DNA of 64,000 nucleotides from Nemertoderma westbladi (Eukaryota > Xenacoelomorpha > Nemertodermatida > Nemertodermatidae). Position numbers and translations under genes: made by a program. Below, in pieces: positions 1 to 13,252 of the stretch (the stretch's first letter is position 1; each line of letters opens with the position of its first letter). The notes beneath the pieces are model-generated. The model saw nothing but the letters and a program-made list of their open reading frames with translations, was not told the DNA's origin and ran no database searches. Location: assembly GCA_032718475.1 (NCBI GenBank), contig JAUCBJ010001865.1, positions 1 through 64,000 of the forward strand, read 5' to 3'.

Positions 1-14
1 TGCATGTTTGGTCA

Positions 15-457
15 GTTGTAATCAGGATGAAATTTAAATGTCATTTTTCTCGCATTGGCTTTTTTTTGGGACACTTTCTCTATCTACTTTTTAACTACTC
101 CAGCGGATTTTCGTTCTGTTTGCAGAAATATGCAGAGGAATATTCCCCGCAAAATTTCTATAGACAGAATTTTGAGATTTTGTTTCAAAAAAAGTTATAG
201 CATTTTTCGTTTTAAAAATACCGAAAAATCGAAAAAATCAAAAATTTAGCGATTTTTTACACAAAAAAATGCTATAACTTTTTTTTGAAAAAAAATTTCA
301 AAATTCTGTCTGTACAATTTTTGCGGGGAATATTCCTCTACATAATTCTGCAAAAACGGAACGAAAATCCGTTGAGTAGTTAAAAAGTAGATAGAGAAAG
401 TGTCCCAAAAAAAGCCAATGCTAGAAAATGACATTTAAATTTCATCCTTATTACAAC
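15..457. repeat. Foldback (long inverted repeat) element, MITE-like
   Basis: The left part (from about 15, starting GTTGTAAT) reads as an imperfect reverse complement of the right part (ending ATTACAAC at 457), with the turn near 215-250. Both arms carry the same stretches, for example GGGACACTTTCTCTATC and GGGGAATATTCCTC. There is no coding potential beyond short mirror ORFs. The structure fits a non-autonomous foldback or MITE element; the family is unknown. Confidence 0.75.
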
Positions 458-765
458 AAAAAATTTTCAAATATATTCTACTTTTGTGGTTTTCATACCT
501 ATAGGCTAATTTTCGGCGCTGAATCCGAAAATGGCAAAATATTTGCACATTTATGGGTGTTTGATGGTCTTTTTTGGTGTCAAATATGGTGCTGCACCAA
601 AATTAAAAAATTTGAAATTTTGAGTGAAAATTACAAAAGTTACCATAACTCGAGAACAAAAGACCTTATCGAAAAACTGATTTCAGATTCGGAATCACCA
701 TATAATTTCACATCGGAAAACACATTAAAAAAAATTATGATGAATAAAAAGACTGGGGGTGAACT

Positions 766-817
766 CCCCCCCCCCCCCCCTTAACCCTATCTAACCTTTG
801 GGGGGGGGGGGGGGGGG
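766..817. repeat. Facing C-run and G-run
   Basis: A run of 15 C (766-780) is followed 19 bases later by a run of 18 G (800-817). The two can pair as a hairpin or form G-quadruplex-type structures. Homopolymer length is error-prone in assemblies, so the counts are soft. Confidence 0.8.
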
Positions 818-865
818 ATTCCGGGTACGCAGAAAACCGCGAGAGAGCTTCACCCGGAGCGATAT

Positions 866-1146
866 TCGCCCTCAACATGAGCAACTATAGCCCGGCGGAA
901 ACCTTCGCCCGCAGGCAATCTTCGCCCGTGAGCAACCTTCGCCCAATAAACAATTATTGTTATGGTTAGAAAATGCCGTCTCTGTAACCTGCTCCTTTCC
1001 CTCAATTGGTAACTAAAATAGTTACTAACACAAATCTTATTGGGCGAAGGTTGCTCATGGGCGAAGATTATCGTGCGAGCGAAGGTTGCCCCCGGGCGAA
1101 GGTTGGACACCGGCGAAGGTTGTAAGCGGGCGAAGGTTGCACACAA
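866..1146. repeat. MITE-like element with arms made of GGGCGAAGGTTG repeats
   Basis: The left arm (866-955) has several copies of CAACCTTCGCCC-type words and the right arm (1036-1146) has the reverse complement, GGGCGAAGGTTG, about six times. The core (955-1035) contains GTAACCTGCTCCTTTCCCT, which also occurs near 53776, so core-like sequence is dispersed. No coding frame is supported. Confidence 0.65.
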
Positions 1147-1447
1147 CCGGATTCCGCCCAGACCATTATAAAAGCCGGTCTAATGGGGTTAGAGGTATGA
1201 CGTTGAAACTTCTTGACTTTACCCCAAATGTATTCCTCTTACAAATTAAAAAAACCATGGCTCTAACCTCGCACGTTTTTTATTCATACAGGACCTTTCT
1301 CGCACCCATGTCAGTATTTTTGAAAAAAAAATACAAATTATAGAGTAAATTATAAAGTTGCCCAAAACCATACAAATCCTATTCTATATCGCTTTTTTGG
1401 ATGTGGAGTTGAGTACAATTTATCTAATGTTTAATTCAGAGGCCTAA

Positions 1448-1778
1448 CAGGTATTTTTCGTGCGGGCACCAAAATTGGGTGCTACACGAAATTTTCAAAA
1501 TTGAGTTGTTTCGAAATTATCATTATTTGACCTATATTCCCGCGATTTATAGGTTTTCTGTGATTGCGAATTCAATGGATTTGAAATGAAGTTCATAGGA
1601 GTAACGCATTAACATTTTTCGTGCGTGCACCAAAAGTGGGTGCATCCGCTGATCGAAATTTTCAATCTTTTTTTTAAATATTCATTGTATGATTCTATAT
1701 TCCTGTGATTTATAGGTTTTCTGTGATTGTGAATGCAATGGTAATAAAATGGAGTTCATCCGAGTAACGCAAATGCCT
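1448..1778 (+). repeat. Two tandem copies of a ~165-bp repeat, inverted copy at 4650-4800
   Basis: Two diverged units (about 1448-1608 and 1609-1778) share TTTTTCGTGCG, a GCACCAAAA/GGGTGC pair and TTTATAGGTTTTCTGTGATTG. A reverse-complement copy lies at about 4650-4800. The units may be long terminal inverted repeats of a DNA element into which the LINE at 2051-4591 later jumped. Confidence 0.6.
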
Positions 1779-2050
1779 TTTATATAAATAATTTCAAAGA
1801 TAGGGTCGTAGTAAGTCTACTACAGTCTCCGCAGACAAATACTGGGTATATCAATGTATACATAATGTGACAGGTAACAAATCAATTTAGAAGTTGTAGT
1901 TTGCAGCTTGCATCCATAAATCTATCCTGCAGACAAGAATATCTATACCAAATTATCAACAACACTATTTATATTAGTCAGCACCAGCAATTATTTCATT
2001 GGCATTCATTCAACCCTAACCCTTCCTTTCCTTCTCTTTACTATCGACTC

Positions 2051-4591
2051 GAGCTCGTTCGACCTAATTGGTTCGGACCACAGAATTGTGACTGCAGAGA
2101 TCAGACTCAGTTTGAGAGCCAGCAAACCCAGGACAAGCAAGCAAATCAACTATGACTGGGAGAAACTCAGAACTGACAATGCTGTAAAGGATGCTTACAC
2201 GGTAGAAGTTCAAAACCGCTTTGAAGCACTTCAGTCAATGGATGAAGACCAGTCCACCGATTCAATATACCAGAATATAATAACAGCCCACACGGAATCA
2301 GCTAAGAGGCATATTCCCCAGAAACCCAAACGAAAACAGTATGTGCCATGGCAAAACTCTGAGGTTACTTGTAAGAGAGAAGATCTTAAGATAGCCTACA
2401 AAGTTAAAACCGAACACCCAACAACCGAAAACAATAACAAGGTTGAGAAAGCTAAGGACGATCTTAAATTGGCCTACAACATCAGCCAGGAAAAGTACAT
2501 ACAGGGTAAAATTGAAGCAATTACAACTGCTCACATACAGCAACAATCAAGACTTACCTGGCAAACTGTAAATTATGTATCTGGTCGAAAAAGTTGTGCA
2601 AAGGGGCGCCTAAAAGCCGATAACCCCGAAGAACGTGTTGGGAAGTGGAAAAATCACTTCAGCAACTTGCTTGGGCAGCCACCAAACATCGAGGTCAACC
2701 CTACAAGGAAAATATATGACAAGACACTACCTATAGATAGAAACAGGGGACTTCACACCTGCCGAACTCCAAAGAAGCATTAAAAGCATGTCCAATAATA
2801 AAGCGAGTGGATTATTAGATGAAATCCCAGCGGAGGTATGGAAAACCGGAGTGCTAAACAGACCATTACTGAATGTTTGTAACCGGATGTTAGAAGGGGA
2901 AAAGCCACCACCAATTTGGACTAAAGGTGAACTAAAGCCTCTCCCCAAGAAAGGAGACCTCGGCATACCAACAAACTATCGTGGGATCTGTCTGCTTGTG
3001 GTAGCTGCCAAAATATACAATAAAATGATTATATATAGGATTAGGCCTCACATAGAGAAACTACTGCGTAAGAGCCAAAACGGATTTCGACCAAGTAGAT
3101 CAACAATAGCTCAGATACTTGCACTACGGAGACTGATTGAAGGAATTAAGTCAAAGAATCTCCCCGCAGTCATGACTTTTGTGGACTTCAAGAAGGCATT
3201 CGACTCCATCAATAGATGTAAAATGCTTGAAATCCTAAGAGCTTATGGAATACCAGAAGTAAATGTTGCTGGCATTGGATTGTTATATTATGACACAGAA
3301 GCGCAGGTACTCTCACCAGATGGTGAAACTGAGTTTTTCTCAATCCTGGCTGGCGTACTGCAAGGGGACACATTAGCACCATTACTATTTGTAATTGTGC
3401 TGGATTACGCAACGAGGACGGCCACAAAGTGATCTGGGATTCACACTTCAAGAACGCAGAAGTAGTAGATATCCGGCAACTACAGTCACAGACACCGACT
3501 TTGCGGATGACATCGCAATGCTCTCTAAACCGCTAGCAGATGCACAGCTCCTACTAAATAAAGTGGAGAGGGCTGCAAAGGAGGTTGGATTGCATATAAA
3601 TGCTACCAAGACCGAATTCATGACCTTTAATATTGATGGAAACTTGACAACCATTGATAATAATCAACTAAGGAAGGTCGACGACTTCCAGTACCTTGGA
3701 TCATGGATAGAGAGTAGCAAGAAGGACATGAAGTTAGGAAAGCAAAGGCTTGGGCAGCTCTATCAAAAATGGATACCATCTGGAAATCAGATCTCTCCAG
3801 GCACCTGAAGACTAAGTTCTTTCGAGCCACAGTGGAAAGTGTATTTTTATACGGGGGTGAGACCTGGACACTGACTAAATCACTTGAACAACGAATTGAT
3901 GGTTGCTACATAAGACTACTAAGGGAAGCCCTAAACATCAGCTGGAGACAACATATGACAAACGCCGAGCTTTATGGTACAATACCACCTGTATCAACCA
4001 CCCTTCGTGAACGCAGATTAAGATTCAGTGGGCACTGCTGGCGAAGTAAAGACGAGGTCATACCTGATCTACTTCTCTGGCAACCAACTCATGGAAAGCG
4101 TAGTCGTGGACGATCGGCTATAACATATATCGATCAACTTGAAAGGGATACTGAACTTGGGAGAAACGAAATTGTGATAACTATGGAGAATCGGGAAGGC
4201 TGGAAGGATCTCATTTCCACTGTCCGAACAACGAATTGATGGTTGCTACATAAGACTACTAAGGGAAGCCCTAAACATCAGCTGGAGACAACATATGACA
4301 AACGCCGAGCTTTATGGTACAATACCACCTGTATCAACCACCCTCCGTGAACGCAGATTAAGATTCAGTGGGCACTGCTGGCGAAGTAAAGACGAGGTCA
4401 TACCTGATCTACTTCTCTGGCAACCAACTCATGGAAAGCGTAGTCGTGGACGACCGGCTATAACATATATAGATCAATTTGAAAGGGATACAGAACTTGG
4501 GAGAAACGAAATTGTGACAACTATGGAGAATCGGGAAGCCTGGAAGGATCTCATTTCCACTGTCCGAGTTTGCTCGACCTAGTAGTAGTAG
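2051..4591 (+). mobile_element. Decayed APE-type non-LTR retrotransposon (LINE), 5'-truncated
   Basis: The insertion is bounded by a 12-bp target duplication, TACTATCGACTC, at 2039-2050 and 4592-4603. It begins in the end of an AP-type endonuclease domain (the GSDHR catalytic motif is readable near 2066-2080) and runs through reverse transcriptase with TDFADDIAML (catalytic FADD, near 3497-3526). It then reads the LYGGETWTL and RRLRFSGHCWR C-terminal blocks and ends in a short (TAG)n tail. The reading frame changes at least four times (segments about 2088-2783, 2788-3432, 3395-3808, 3769-4239, 4295-4582), so it is dead. The endonuclease type and trinucleotide tail fit RTE-like or related APE clades; the clade is inferred. 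A second copy is at 17847-19343. Confidence 0.9.
3886..4565 (+). repeat. 340-bp direct duplication inside the LINE 3' end
   Basis: Bases 3886-4225 are repeated almost exactly at 4226-4565, starting at GAACAACGAATTGATGG. The LINE C-terminal coding block (LNISWRQHMTNAELYG) is therefore present twice. The other copies in this window have it once. Confidence 0.9.
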
Positions 4592-4649
4592 TACTATCGA
4601 CTCTGCAAGATGGGATATGCGTTCAGTCCCCCCCCCCCCTTTCTTTAAT

Positions 4650-4800
4650 AATTACTATATTATAATTTACATAATTTTGAAAATTTCGTGCTGCACCCAC
4701 TTTTGGTGCCCGCACGAAAAATCGTAGTTGCATTACTTGTATCAACTCAATTTCACATTTCAATTTTAATTGAATTCGCAACCACCAATAGGCCTATACA
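4650..4800 (-). repeat. Inverted copy of the 1448-1778 repeat
   Basis: On the - strand it reads TTTTTCGTGCGGGCACCAAAA and GTGGGTGCAGCACGAAA, matching both units at 1448-1778. With those units it brackets the LINE insertion. Confidence 0.6.
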
Positions 4801-4928
4801 CGTTAAGACTTGAAAATCAAGTACATTATGTCACATTACCCGCAATTATATTTTTCCATGCACAAAAACCACTATTTTTCATATTTGAGGCACTTCCAAG
4901 AAATTTTCTATTTTATTTCAAAAATGTG

Positions 4929-5400
4929 ATAATAATAATAATAATAATAATAATAATGTTCCACTAGACAAGGGTTGGATGGAAGTTAGGAACGCCCCAT
5001 AATGCTCATGGGTTTATTTTGTTCCACTAGACAAGGGTTGGATGGATGTGAGGAACGCCCCATACTCGTCATGGGTTTATTTTGTTCCACTAGACAAGGG
5101 TTGGATGGATGTGAGGAATGCCCCATACTCCTAATGGGTTTATTTTGTTCCACTAGACAAGGGTTGGATGGATGTGAGGAACGCCCCATACTCCTCATGG
5201 GTTTATTTTGTTCCACTAGACAAGGGTTGGATGGAAGTGAGGTACGCCCCATACTCCTCATGGGTTTATTTTGTTCCACTAGACAAGGGTTGGATGAATA
5301 TGAGGAACGCCCCATACTCCTCATTGGTTTATTTTGTTCCACTAGACAAGGGTTGGATGGATGTGAGGAAAGCCCCATACTCCTCATGGGTCTATTTTGT
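4929..5400. repeat. (AAT)n followed by a 63-bp minisatellite, 7 copies
   Basis: An (ATA)n run at 4929-4956 leads into seven copies of a 63-bp unit starting GTTCCACTAGACAAGGGTT at 4958, 5021, 5084, 5147, 5210, 5273 and 5336. As 63 is a multiple of three, both strands show long stop-free frames, which are by-products of the repeat and not genes. Confidence 0.93.
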
Positions 5401-6973
5401 AATGTTCTTTTATTCAAAGAACTAATCAGTTTTAAAAAAAACTGTTATTTTAACATCCCTGACGACTGCTGCTGTGCTGTATAATACTATAACGGCAGAC
5501 TGGTACCTGGGTACCGGCACTACCGGTACTGTAAAATCCTAAACAATCGCATTGCTGCATTGTACAGTTGTGCCGGTATAGGTTACTGGCTTACTGCAGT
5601 ACTGCTGCAGTTGGTAGGCCTACTGCCGACTGCGCGGTACAGTCAGTACCTACAGCTACAGCCTGACAGCAACAGGACAGCAGGAGGTTACAGGGTTATG
5701 ATGTAGTGTCAAGTTACAGTTAAGCTGTAAGCCCTGTCTGCCTGTCATGTACAGAAGTATCAAGCAGTCAAGTCTGCAAGTGGCAATTTCAGTCTGTCTG
5801 TCTGTGACTCTGTCAGTCTGTCTGTCTGTGACTCTGTCAGTCTGTCAGAGTCAGTCAGTGCAATACTTGAATAGGTACCGGTACTCTGGTACTGAGGTAT
5901 CCTACGTTACGTTACCAGTTACAGCCAGGTCATCTGGTACTGTGCCAACTGCGGTATATTTACAGCCAGAAAGTGTCAGTGCAGCCACTATTTGTCCTTC
6001 ACACAGTCACAGGCTGTGCAGCTGTGCTGTGATTATATTTTCGGACATATTTTGGCTGTAACTTCACTAGTCCTCAAAGCAGAAGCTGGGCACAAAACTA
6101 CAAAAGGTGACAATTTTTACTTTTAATATTAATGATAGATATCCCAACGACAGAACGATGAGATTCTAATTCTCAAATCAATTTATACAGAATTTTATGG
6201 CGGTTCTAATGGCTGAATGGCATAATTCTTAGAATGCCAATGTTAAAACATTAAAATTTCACTGCCGGTTTTCAAATGAAATTTAGAATTGTTTTCTATG
6301 GAGAAATTTCACTCTGAGAGCATTTTCCGCAGACACATTCTAACTGTAAATTGCTGAATTGGACAAATTGTGACCAGTGTTCCTGACTGTACTTATTCAA
6401 GTAGGCCTACCGGTACCGGTATTGCACTGACCGACAATAATTCTGTAATTATTATGCCTAGCTGCCTAGGCCTAAGTCAGTAAGTTACGACTACCGGCAG
6501 AACCCTACAAACAACTGAACAACCCAACAACAGAACAGAACAGCAACCACCAGACCACTGAGCACTAAACCACCACAAGCAGACAAGCACAGTGAGTGCA
6601 GGAGTGACTGAGTGAGTCCAGACTCCAGAGTCCACAATTAGGCTGTTAGGTACTGAGGTATCGATCGGTACGGCTGTACGCCTGTACAGCTGTACGGTAC
6701 ATGCAGGCAGACGTGCCTCACCACCGCACACCATTCTGCCATTCAGCTATTTTAGTCCTGTAGTCAGACTACCATCTGCAGATCTGTCAATGCAATACCT
6801 TCATTCTTCTGTTCTTTGATTCTGTCACTCACTGTGCACTGATATACAGTCATACTGTCATAGGCCAATTCTATTTTTTATTACTGTATTAGCCCTATAT
6901 GCTATAGATTTTTGGATAATTCTGAATTCTAACTTCTGACTGCCTGGTACTGAACTCAGCATTCCCGACCAAA
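5401..6973. other. Upstream flank of transportin-1, promoter and 5' UTR expected here
   Basis: There is no coding region. The stretch contains a GTCT-rich microsatellite (about 5790-5850) and many GGTACC/CCGGTA words. No TATA box or other promoter element could be placed with confidence. The 5' UTR of the gene at 6974 must lie in its last part unless an upstream non-coding exon is used. Confidence 0.5.
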
Positions 6974-9661
6974 ATGACTGATACGTCATGGCAACCTGAT
7001 CCTTCTGGGTTGAAGCAGATCATAGAACTTTTAAAAGAGTCACAAAATCCAGATACAAATGTACAACAACAGGTGCAGCATAAGTTAGAACAGCTCAACC
7101 ATTACCCCGATTTTAACAACTACCTCATATATGTTTTGACGAAACTCGGAAATGAGGCAGATGAACCTACTCGATCGTTAAGTGGATTGATATTGAAGAA
7201 TAACGTAAAGGCACACTTTCATTTATTCCCACCAAATGTTAAACTTTTCATAAAGCGTGAATGTTTAGGCTGTATTGGTGATGCATCGGCATTAATTAGA
7301 GCCACCATTGGAATTTTGATAACAACAATAAGTAGCAAAGATGGTCTGGCATCCTGGCCTGAGATTCTTCCACAACTTTGTCAACTATTAGATTCACAAA
7401 GTTTCACTGTTTGTGAAGGGGCATTTGGTGCGCTGCAAAAGATTTGTGAAGATTCTGGAGATGTATTAGATAGCGAAGAACTTGACAGGCCTCTCAATTA
7501 TCTTATTCCCAAATTCATCAAGTTTTTTAAACATGACCATGCTAAGATACGATCGCATGCATTAGCATGTGTGAATCAATTTATTGTTTCAAGAAACCAA
7601 TCTGTAATGATAAACATTGATTCGTTTCTGGAGGGACTTTTTTCTTTAGCCAATGATGAGGATACAGAGGTGAGGCGACACATATGTAGAGCTCTTGTAA
7701 TGCTGCTGGAAGTTCGTGCTGATCGATTGATGCCAAATATGGGTAATATAATTGAATACATGATGGTGCGAACACAGGATACTGATGAATTAGTTTCACT
7801 TGAAGCTTGCGAGTTCTGGCTTACACTTTCTGAGCAATCCATTTGTAAGGAAGTATTAGCTCCGTATTTAAATCGTCTAATACCTATATTGGTCAATGGA
7901 ATGAAATACTCTGAGCTTGATATAATTCTTCTTAAGGGTGACATTGAGGATGATGAGGACCGTCCAGACAATGAGCAGGACATAAAGCCAAGGTTCCACA
8001 AGGCAAGAACTCATGGTGGGTCTCATGTTAGTGGTGCATCTGGAGATGTTGATAGTGATGAAGATGGTGTTGAAGATACTGATGATGATGATGCAATATC
8101 TGACTGGAATCTTCGTAAATGCTCTGCTGCCAGTTTGGATGTCATATCCAATGTATTTTGTGATGAATTCCTTCCAGTATTGCTACCTCTTGTCAATGAG
8201 AAGCTATTCCACCCGGAGTGGGAAGAAAAGGAAAGTGGCATACTTGTTCTTGGTGCAATTGCAGAAGGTTGCATGACTGGAATGATTCCACATTTGCCGC
8301 AGTTGCTTCCTTTTTTAATTGAATGTCTCAGTGATAAGAAAACATTGGTGCGGAGCATAACTTGTTGGACTCTGAGCAGGTATGCTCATTGGGTTGTCCA
8401 ACAACCGCATGACAAGTATCTGCAAGTGCTGATGACAGAGTTGCTAAAGCGAGTGTTGGACCCCAACAAGAGGGTACAAGAAGCAGCTTGCTCGGCATTC
8501 GCCACACTCGAGGAAGAGGCATGCACAGAACTGGTCCCCTATTTAGGGTTTATTCTGCAGTCGCTGGTGTTCGCATTCTCTAAGTATCAGCACAAAAACC
8601 TGCTTATTCTTTATGATGCTATCGGCACACTTGCAGACAGTGTAGGTCACCACCTCAATAAACCGGAGTTTATTGAATTAATAATGCCACCTCTCATTTC
8701 TAAATGGAATGCTCTACGCAATGAGGACCGAGACCTTTTCCCTTTACTGGAATGCCTATCTTCTATAGCAACAGCTCTCCAGGGTGGATTTGTCCCATAC
8801 ACTGAGCCAGTTTATCAACGGTGTCTGACATTAGTCAAGGATACACTACAGGCAACAATCCTTCATGATCAAAATCCGGATGATCAAGAGCCACCTGATA
8901 ATGATTTCATGATTGTCGCTTTAGATTTGCTAAGCGGATTAGCTGAAGGTATAGAGGAGAAAATAGAACCCTTGGTTGCAAACAGCAACATTTTGGATTT
9001 ATTGTACCAGTGTATGCAGGACAAAATGCCTGAAGTTCGACAATCGTCATTTGCATTATTGGGTGATCTCACCAAGGCTTGTTTCGAACACTGCCGGGCT
9101 CATATAAGTCACTTTATGCCTATCTTGGGGCAAAACCTAAATCCAGAGCACATTTCTGTGTGCAACAATGCAACATGGGCCATAGGAGAAATCTCGATAA
9201 AGATGGGCCAAGAAATGCAACTGTATATCCCACTACTGTTGCCACAATTGATTTCCATTGTAAACCGCAGTAATACCCCAAAGACACTGCTGGAGAACAC
9301 AGCGATCACAGTAGGTCGACTCGGTTTGGTATGCCCTGTAGAAATTGCTCCATATCTCAACCAGTTTATTCGTCCGTGGTGCACCGCCTTGAGGAACATA
9401 CGTGACAACGAAGAGAAGGAATCAGCCTTCCGGGGAATCTGTGCCATGATTTCCGCCAATCCGGCTGGCGTTATCAATGATTTCATCTTCTTCTGCGATG
9501 CAGTGGCTTCATGGGTAACACCTCCGACTGATCTCAAGGATATGTTCTCGAAGATTCTTCACGGCTTCAAAGAACAGGTGGGCAAGGATAATTGGTCTCG
9601 TTTCGCTGAACAATTTCCGGTACCACTGCGAGATCGCCTTTCCTCCCAGTATGGACTGTAG
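6974..9661 (+). CDS. TNPO1: Transportin-1 (importin beta-type nuclear import receptor), intronless
   Basis: The protein has 895 residues, close to the usual ~890-900 for transportin-1. It reads as a full match from the start ([45 protein letters not shown]) to the end ([29 protein letters not shown]). This family is a solenoid of about 20 HEAT repeats that binds PY-type nuclear localisation signals, for example in hnRNP A1-like proteins. It carries them through nuclear pores and releases them on Ran-GTP. The long acidic loop used in cargo release is visible at about residues 312-375 ([16 protein letters not shown]), followed by [12 protein letters not shown]. The ATG at 6974 has A at -3. No intron interrupts the frame, whereas vertebrate orthologues have many exons, so it may be a retrogene or may have lost its introns. 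No poly-A tract or flanking duplication was seen. Confidence 0.95.
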   Translation: MTDTSWQPDPSGLKQIIELLKESQNPDTNVQQQVQHKLEQLNHYPDFNNYLIYVLTKLGNEADEPTRSLSGLILKNNVKAHFHLFPPNVKLFIKRECLGCIGDASALIRATIGILITTISSKDGLASWPEILPQLCQLLDSQSFTVCEGAFGALQKICEDSGDVLDSEELDRPLNYLIPKFIKFFKHDHAKIRSHALACVNQFIVSRNQSVMINIDSFLEGLFSLANDEDTEVRRHICRALVMLLEVRADRLMPNMGNIIEYMMVRTQDTDELVSLEACEFWLTLSEQSICKEVLAPYLNRLIPILVNGMKYSELDIILLKGDIEDDEDRPDNEQDIKPRFHKARTHGGSHVSGASGDVDSDEDGVEDTDDDDAISDWNLRKCSAASLDVISNVFCDEFLPVLLPLVNEKLFHPEWEEKESGILVLGAIAEGCMTGMIPHLPQLLPFLIECLSDKKTLVRSITCWTLSRYAHWVVQQPHDKYLQVLMTELLKRVLDPNKRVQEAACSAFATLEEEACTELVPYLGFILQSLVFAFSKYQHKNLLILYDAIGTLADSVGHHLNKPEFIELIMPPLISKWNALRNEDRDLFPLLECLSSIATALQGGFVPYTEPVYQRCLTLVKDTLQATILHDQNPDDQEPPDNDFMIVALDLLSGLAEGIEEKIEPLVANSNILDLLYQCMQDKMPEVRQSSFALLGDLTKACFEHCRAHISHFMPILGQNLNPEHISVCNNATWAIGEISIKMGQEMQLYIPLLLPQLISIVNRSNTPKTLLENTAITVGRLGLVCPVEIAPYLNQFIRPWCTALRNIRDNEEKESAFRGICAMISANPAGVINDFIFFCDAVASWVTPPTDLKDMFSKILHGFKEQVGKDNWSRFAEQFPVPLRDRLSSQYGL

Positions 9662-12600
9662 GTTGCCTATACTCATTTGGCTAACCTTACCTGTAATTCA
9701 TAGACTGTAGATATATGCTGACACCATTATATATACACTTGACAGAGACACTCCTATTAATACCATTTTGTTGTTAACTGCTGCGATTGTAATGTTTGGT
9801 ATCTCTCTTATATATCAGTTCAATGTTTTTTTTCCCATTTCTTAGTTGCCGGTATCTCACAATCGATAATTTATCAGAATATTTAGAGTATATATATATA
9901 CTAAATTACTGGATATATTTCTATAGTTTATGTATAGCGTATACCTACTATCCTTCCTTGATATTACACATTATATTGCTTTACTGTTATTGCTGACTGA
10001 TTACATATTTGGAGTGGTGTTATAAATGTGTTTCTTCCACGTATTTACCAGGAATGGTGTGATTGAATGCGATACCTGATTGTAGGTTACGTCTATTTTA
10101 ACTAAATAAGAACGTTTGCATTTGATTTGAATAGTTTTAGGAGTACAAAGTAAACCATAGGAGTAATGGTATTTAAATAGGCCCGCGTGTTTTAACTTTA
10201 ATTACTTGCCTATTTTAATGTTGTACAACTACAAGTACAGTACATAAGATAAGGTAGGATGAATTGAAATTAAACTGTATTTCAGAATCAACCAATTATA
10301 GGTAGGCGCGTAAGGCGGGCGTTATTGGACGTAAAAGGGCAATTTTAAGTTCAAGCCATTTGTAGTAGCTAGTAGGCTAGGACATACAAAACCAATGTCA
10401 TCAAAGGTTTGGCGGTTCATTTAGTAGGGTTGGTCCGTGGGACTAAGTGGGTGGTTTAGGTATATTAAAGATTCTTTTTCTTGGTGCTATAAATATTTAT
10501 ATTGCGTAATAGTAATAATCGATTAATTGAGTGCTGTCATCATATGAACAAGGTAATGCAATCCTTAATATATTAATTAATTCATATTTATATATACATT
10601 GTTGCAGTAGACGACCTGGCAATTTATGCTGTGTGAAACTGCTTGCCATTGATATATAATATTTTCCCAGATATGCAATTTTGGTTACATTAATATTAAA
10701 TGCGTTAGAAGTAGACGTACCGGTAGGTATTTAATGGATTTTATTTAGGTTAGGAAATTTATCATTATGAACCAACATGTACTGTACATTAAGGATGCAA
10801 ATTTATTTACTTAGATTCTTAATTAATTAATTGTAGTTTTAATTAGGTGTGATCTATAATGAATTTCATTTTATGATTTATGATATACATCTAGCTAGCA
10901 ACGTTGTGTATATTATATTATAGTGCATATTGCATAATAAACCAGATTTGGTAGGTTTGGTTTGAATTTGTACTTCAGTATCAGTATGATACTAATAGTT
11001 CAAACTCAAATCCTTATTGTATGTATACATACATACACATAAACACATACAGATGGAAAACATCCTTATTTCTGTATAGTATGTATATTTTTATATATTC
11101 CATGTCATGGTTTATCTTTCTAGCTTTATTTTATAGTGTTACGGTGTCTAGAGCCAATACATGTAAATACGTGAAAATAATTGTCATAGCACTACAGTAG
11201 GTGTTGTGTTGCCCAAAGTGATGTAACATTGTGTTAATGTCGGTAGTTGGAGTAGCTACTGTAGCGTTTAGATTGTACATTTACAACAGTGCCAGCGGTA
11301 TCAATACCTTACATTACATGTACTTAAAAGTTTATTAAATAGATTATATTTTACTTTATTCGTACAAGTTGTACTTTTATTACCGTATTGTACATAATTA
11401 TTTGATACTGTAGGTAGGTAGGTATATACTGTAGGTACAAATTATGTAAAAAGGGCCTGTAGGTTTATTTTTCGTTCTATAAGTAGCTAGATTTTGTGCA
11501 GATTGTGTTGTTTAATGTCACTCGTGTACTTTCAAATTCATTTATTAATACATTATTGGTTGTGTAGGAGTACAACCGACCACGTAGGCCATTCGTTATA
11601 CGTAAGGTGCTTAAATCCCATTTAGAGTTGCAATAGATAGGAGTGGTTATTTTTTTTTTTTGTAGGTCAAGTAAGTACTAAGTATTATGTAACTGTAATG
11701 CGTTATGTAGCGTTTATAATACACTATTAATTAATAATTATTCATCATCATATCTGGTTGAAATTTTCATTTTCTGCTTTAGTCTGTTAGCTGGCTTAAT
11801 ACACCGGTACCAAAATATATTGTTTATGTGCAGGACAGTGCGTTCATAATTCCGACATATAAATATATACCGGTATATATTTCAATATAAATGATAAATA
11901 TTAATTGTATCGTATTATTTATATATAGAATGGAAGTCGAGTGGGTATATTATTCTAAGAGAGTTTTATTGAAAACAATTTGACTGAATTTGTTATTTTT
12001 GAATTATTATCCATTCACTAGCTAAATATATACCGGTACATTAGAAATGTTTTTACATTGTGATTTCAATATTGTATTCAAGCATAACAAATCAGTGTAT
12101 TTTAGTTATATATTTCAGGAACCAATCAGTTGTTCATTGCGTTGAAGGTAACCTAGTAAACATTAAAACTTGAATACAAAACGCATAAAATTTTTTATTA
12201 GTTATTTTGTCAAAATACATTTCAGAAAACATGGATAAATGTATGAAACATGGCGATATCAAAATAGCTATTTGGTCCCTGGAATATGTATACACAATAA
12301 TGGTATGCTATGCATGTCACAGAGTAAGTTTTATTATTAGATTTAGACTTCAATTGAATCAACACACTGGTGGGCTCGAATGTAAACGTTATAACTAAAC
12401 TAGGGGAGGTTATTATCTAGAATTCTAGAAGGTAAAATATTGAAAAAAGTCGCACCGGTACAAAAAGACTCGTATATGGCGATAAGATTACGTTACCACG
12501 TTTACATACTAGGCCATCCATTAAATAATTAACTATCCATTTCGTATTACTTTTTGTGTATTTTTGCTTGTTGTGTAAAAGTTTTATCTGTCGATGTAAA

Positions 12601-12897
12601 TTTGAAATTAATTGGTACAAACCTGATAAATATATCTGGATATGCTTAACGGTAATCAGTATGTTTTATTTAAGTGGCTTTTAAATGAGTTAATGGTACC
12701 AGAGTTGGATTGAACCATAAATGAGCCCCAGTCCTTCAACAACCGTTGCTATTGCCAACGTAGCAAATATCTGGCACAATTTTCTCCTCAAAACTCGATT
12801 TTTTGTAGACGGACCGATTTTATATTTATATATATTCGGAATATTATTTAACGAACTTTTATATCTTGCCTGAAATGTTAAATTATCTAAAAATATA
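9662..12897. other. AT-rich 3' flank of transportin-1
   Basis: No gene is recognised on either strand. The first canonical AATAAA after the stop is at 10936-10941, which would give a 3' UTR of about 1.3 kb; this is only a guess. The rest is AT-rich with short GTA and ATAT tracts. C-terminal exons of the ADAM10-like gene could be expected on the - strand here, but none was recognised. Confidence 0.5.
10936..10941 (+). terminator. Candidate poly(A) signal for transportin-1
   Basis: AATAAA is the first exact signal downstream of the stop codon at 9661. No GT-rich downstream element was checked in detail, so this remains a candidate. Confidence 0.3.
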
Positions 12898-13252
12898 GCT
12901 TCCCGATTCTCCATAGTTGTCGCAATTTCGTTTCTCCCAAGTTCAGTATCCCTTTCAAGTTGATCTATATATGTTATGGCCGGTCGTCCACGACTACGCT
13001 TTCCATGAGTTGGTTGTCAGAAAAGTAGATCTGGTATGACCTCGTCTTTACTTCGCCAGCAGTGCCCACTGAATCTTAATCTGCGTTTACGGAGGGTGGT
13101 TGATACAGGTGGTATTGTACCATAAAGCTCGGCGTTTGTCATGTGTTGTCTCCAGCTGTTGTTTAGGGCTGCCCTTAGTAGTCTTGTGTAGCAACCATCA
13201 ATTCGTTGTTCAAGTGATTTCAGATTTAGTCAGTGTCCAGGTCTCACCCCCG
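12898..13252 (-). mobile_element. LINE 3' coding fragment, reverse orientation
   Basis: Read on the - strand, this matches the C-terminal RT region of the LINE at 17847-19343, from GGGGGTGAGACCTGGACACTG to GAGAATCGGGAAGC, with frame damage. The (TAG)n tail and the last ~60 bases are missing. It is a dead fragment. Confidence 0.88.

Noticed and set aside
12690-12914. Possible ADAM10-like transmembrane exon on the - strand
   Set aside because: A hydrophobic-looking stretch exists, but there is no Cys pattern, no convincing splice sites, and part of it overlaps the LINE fragment.
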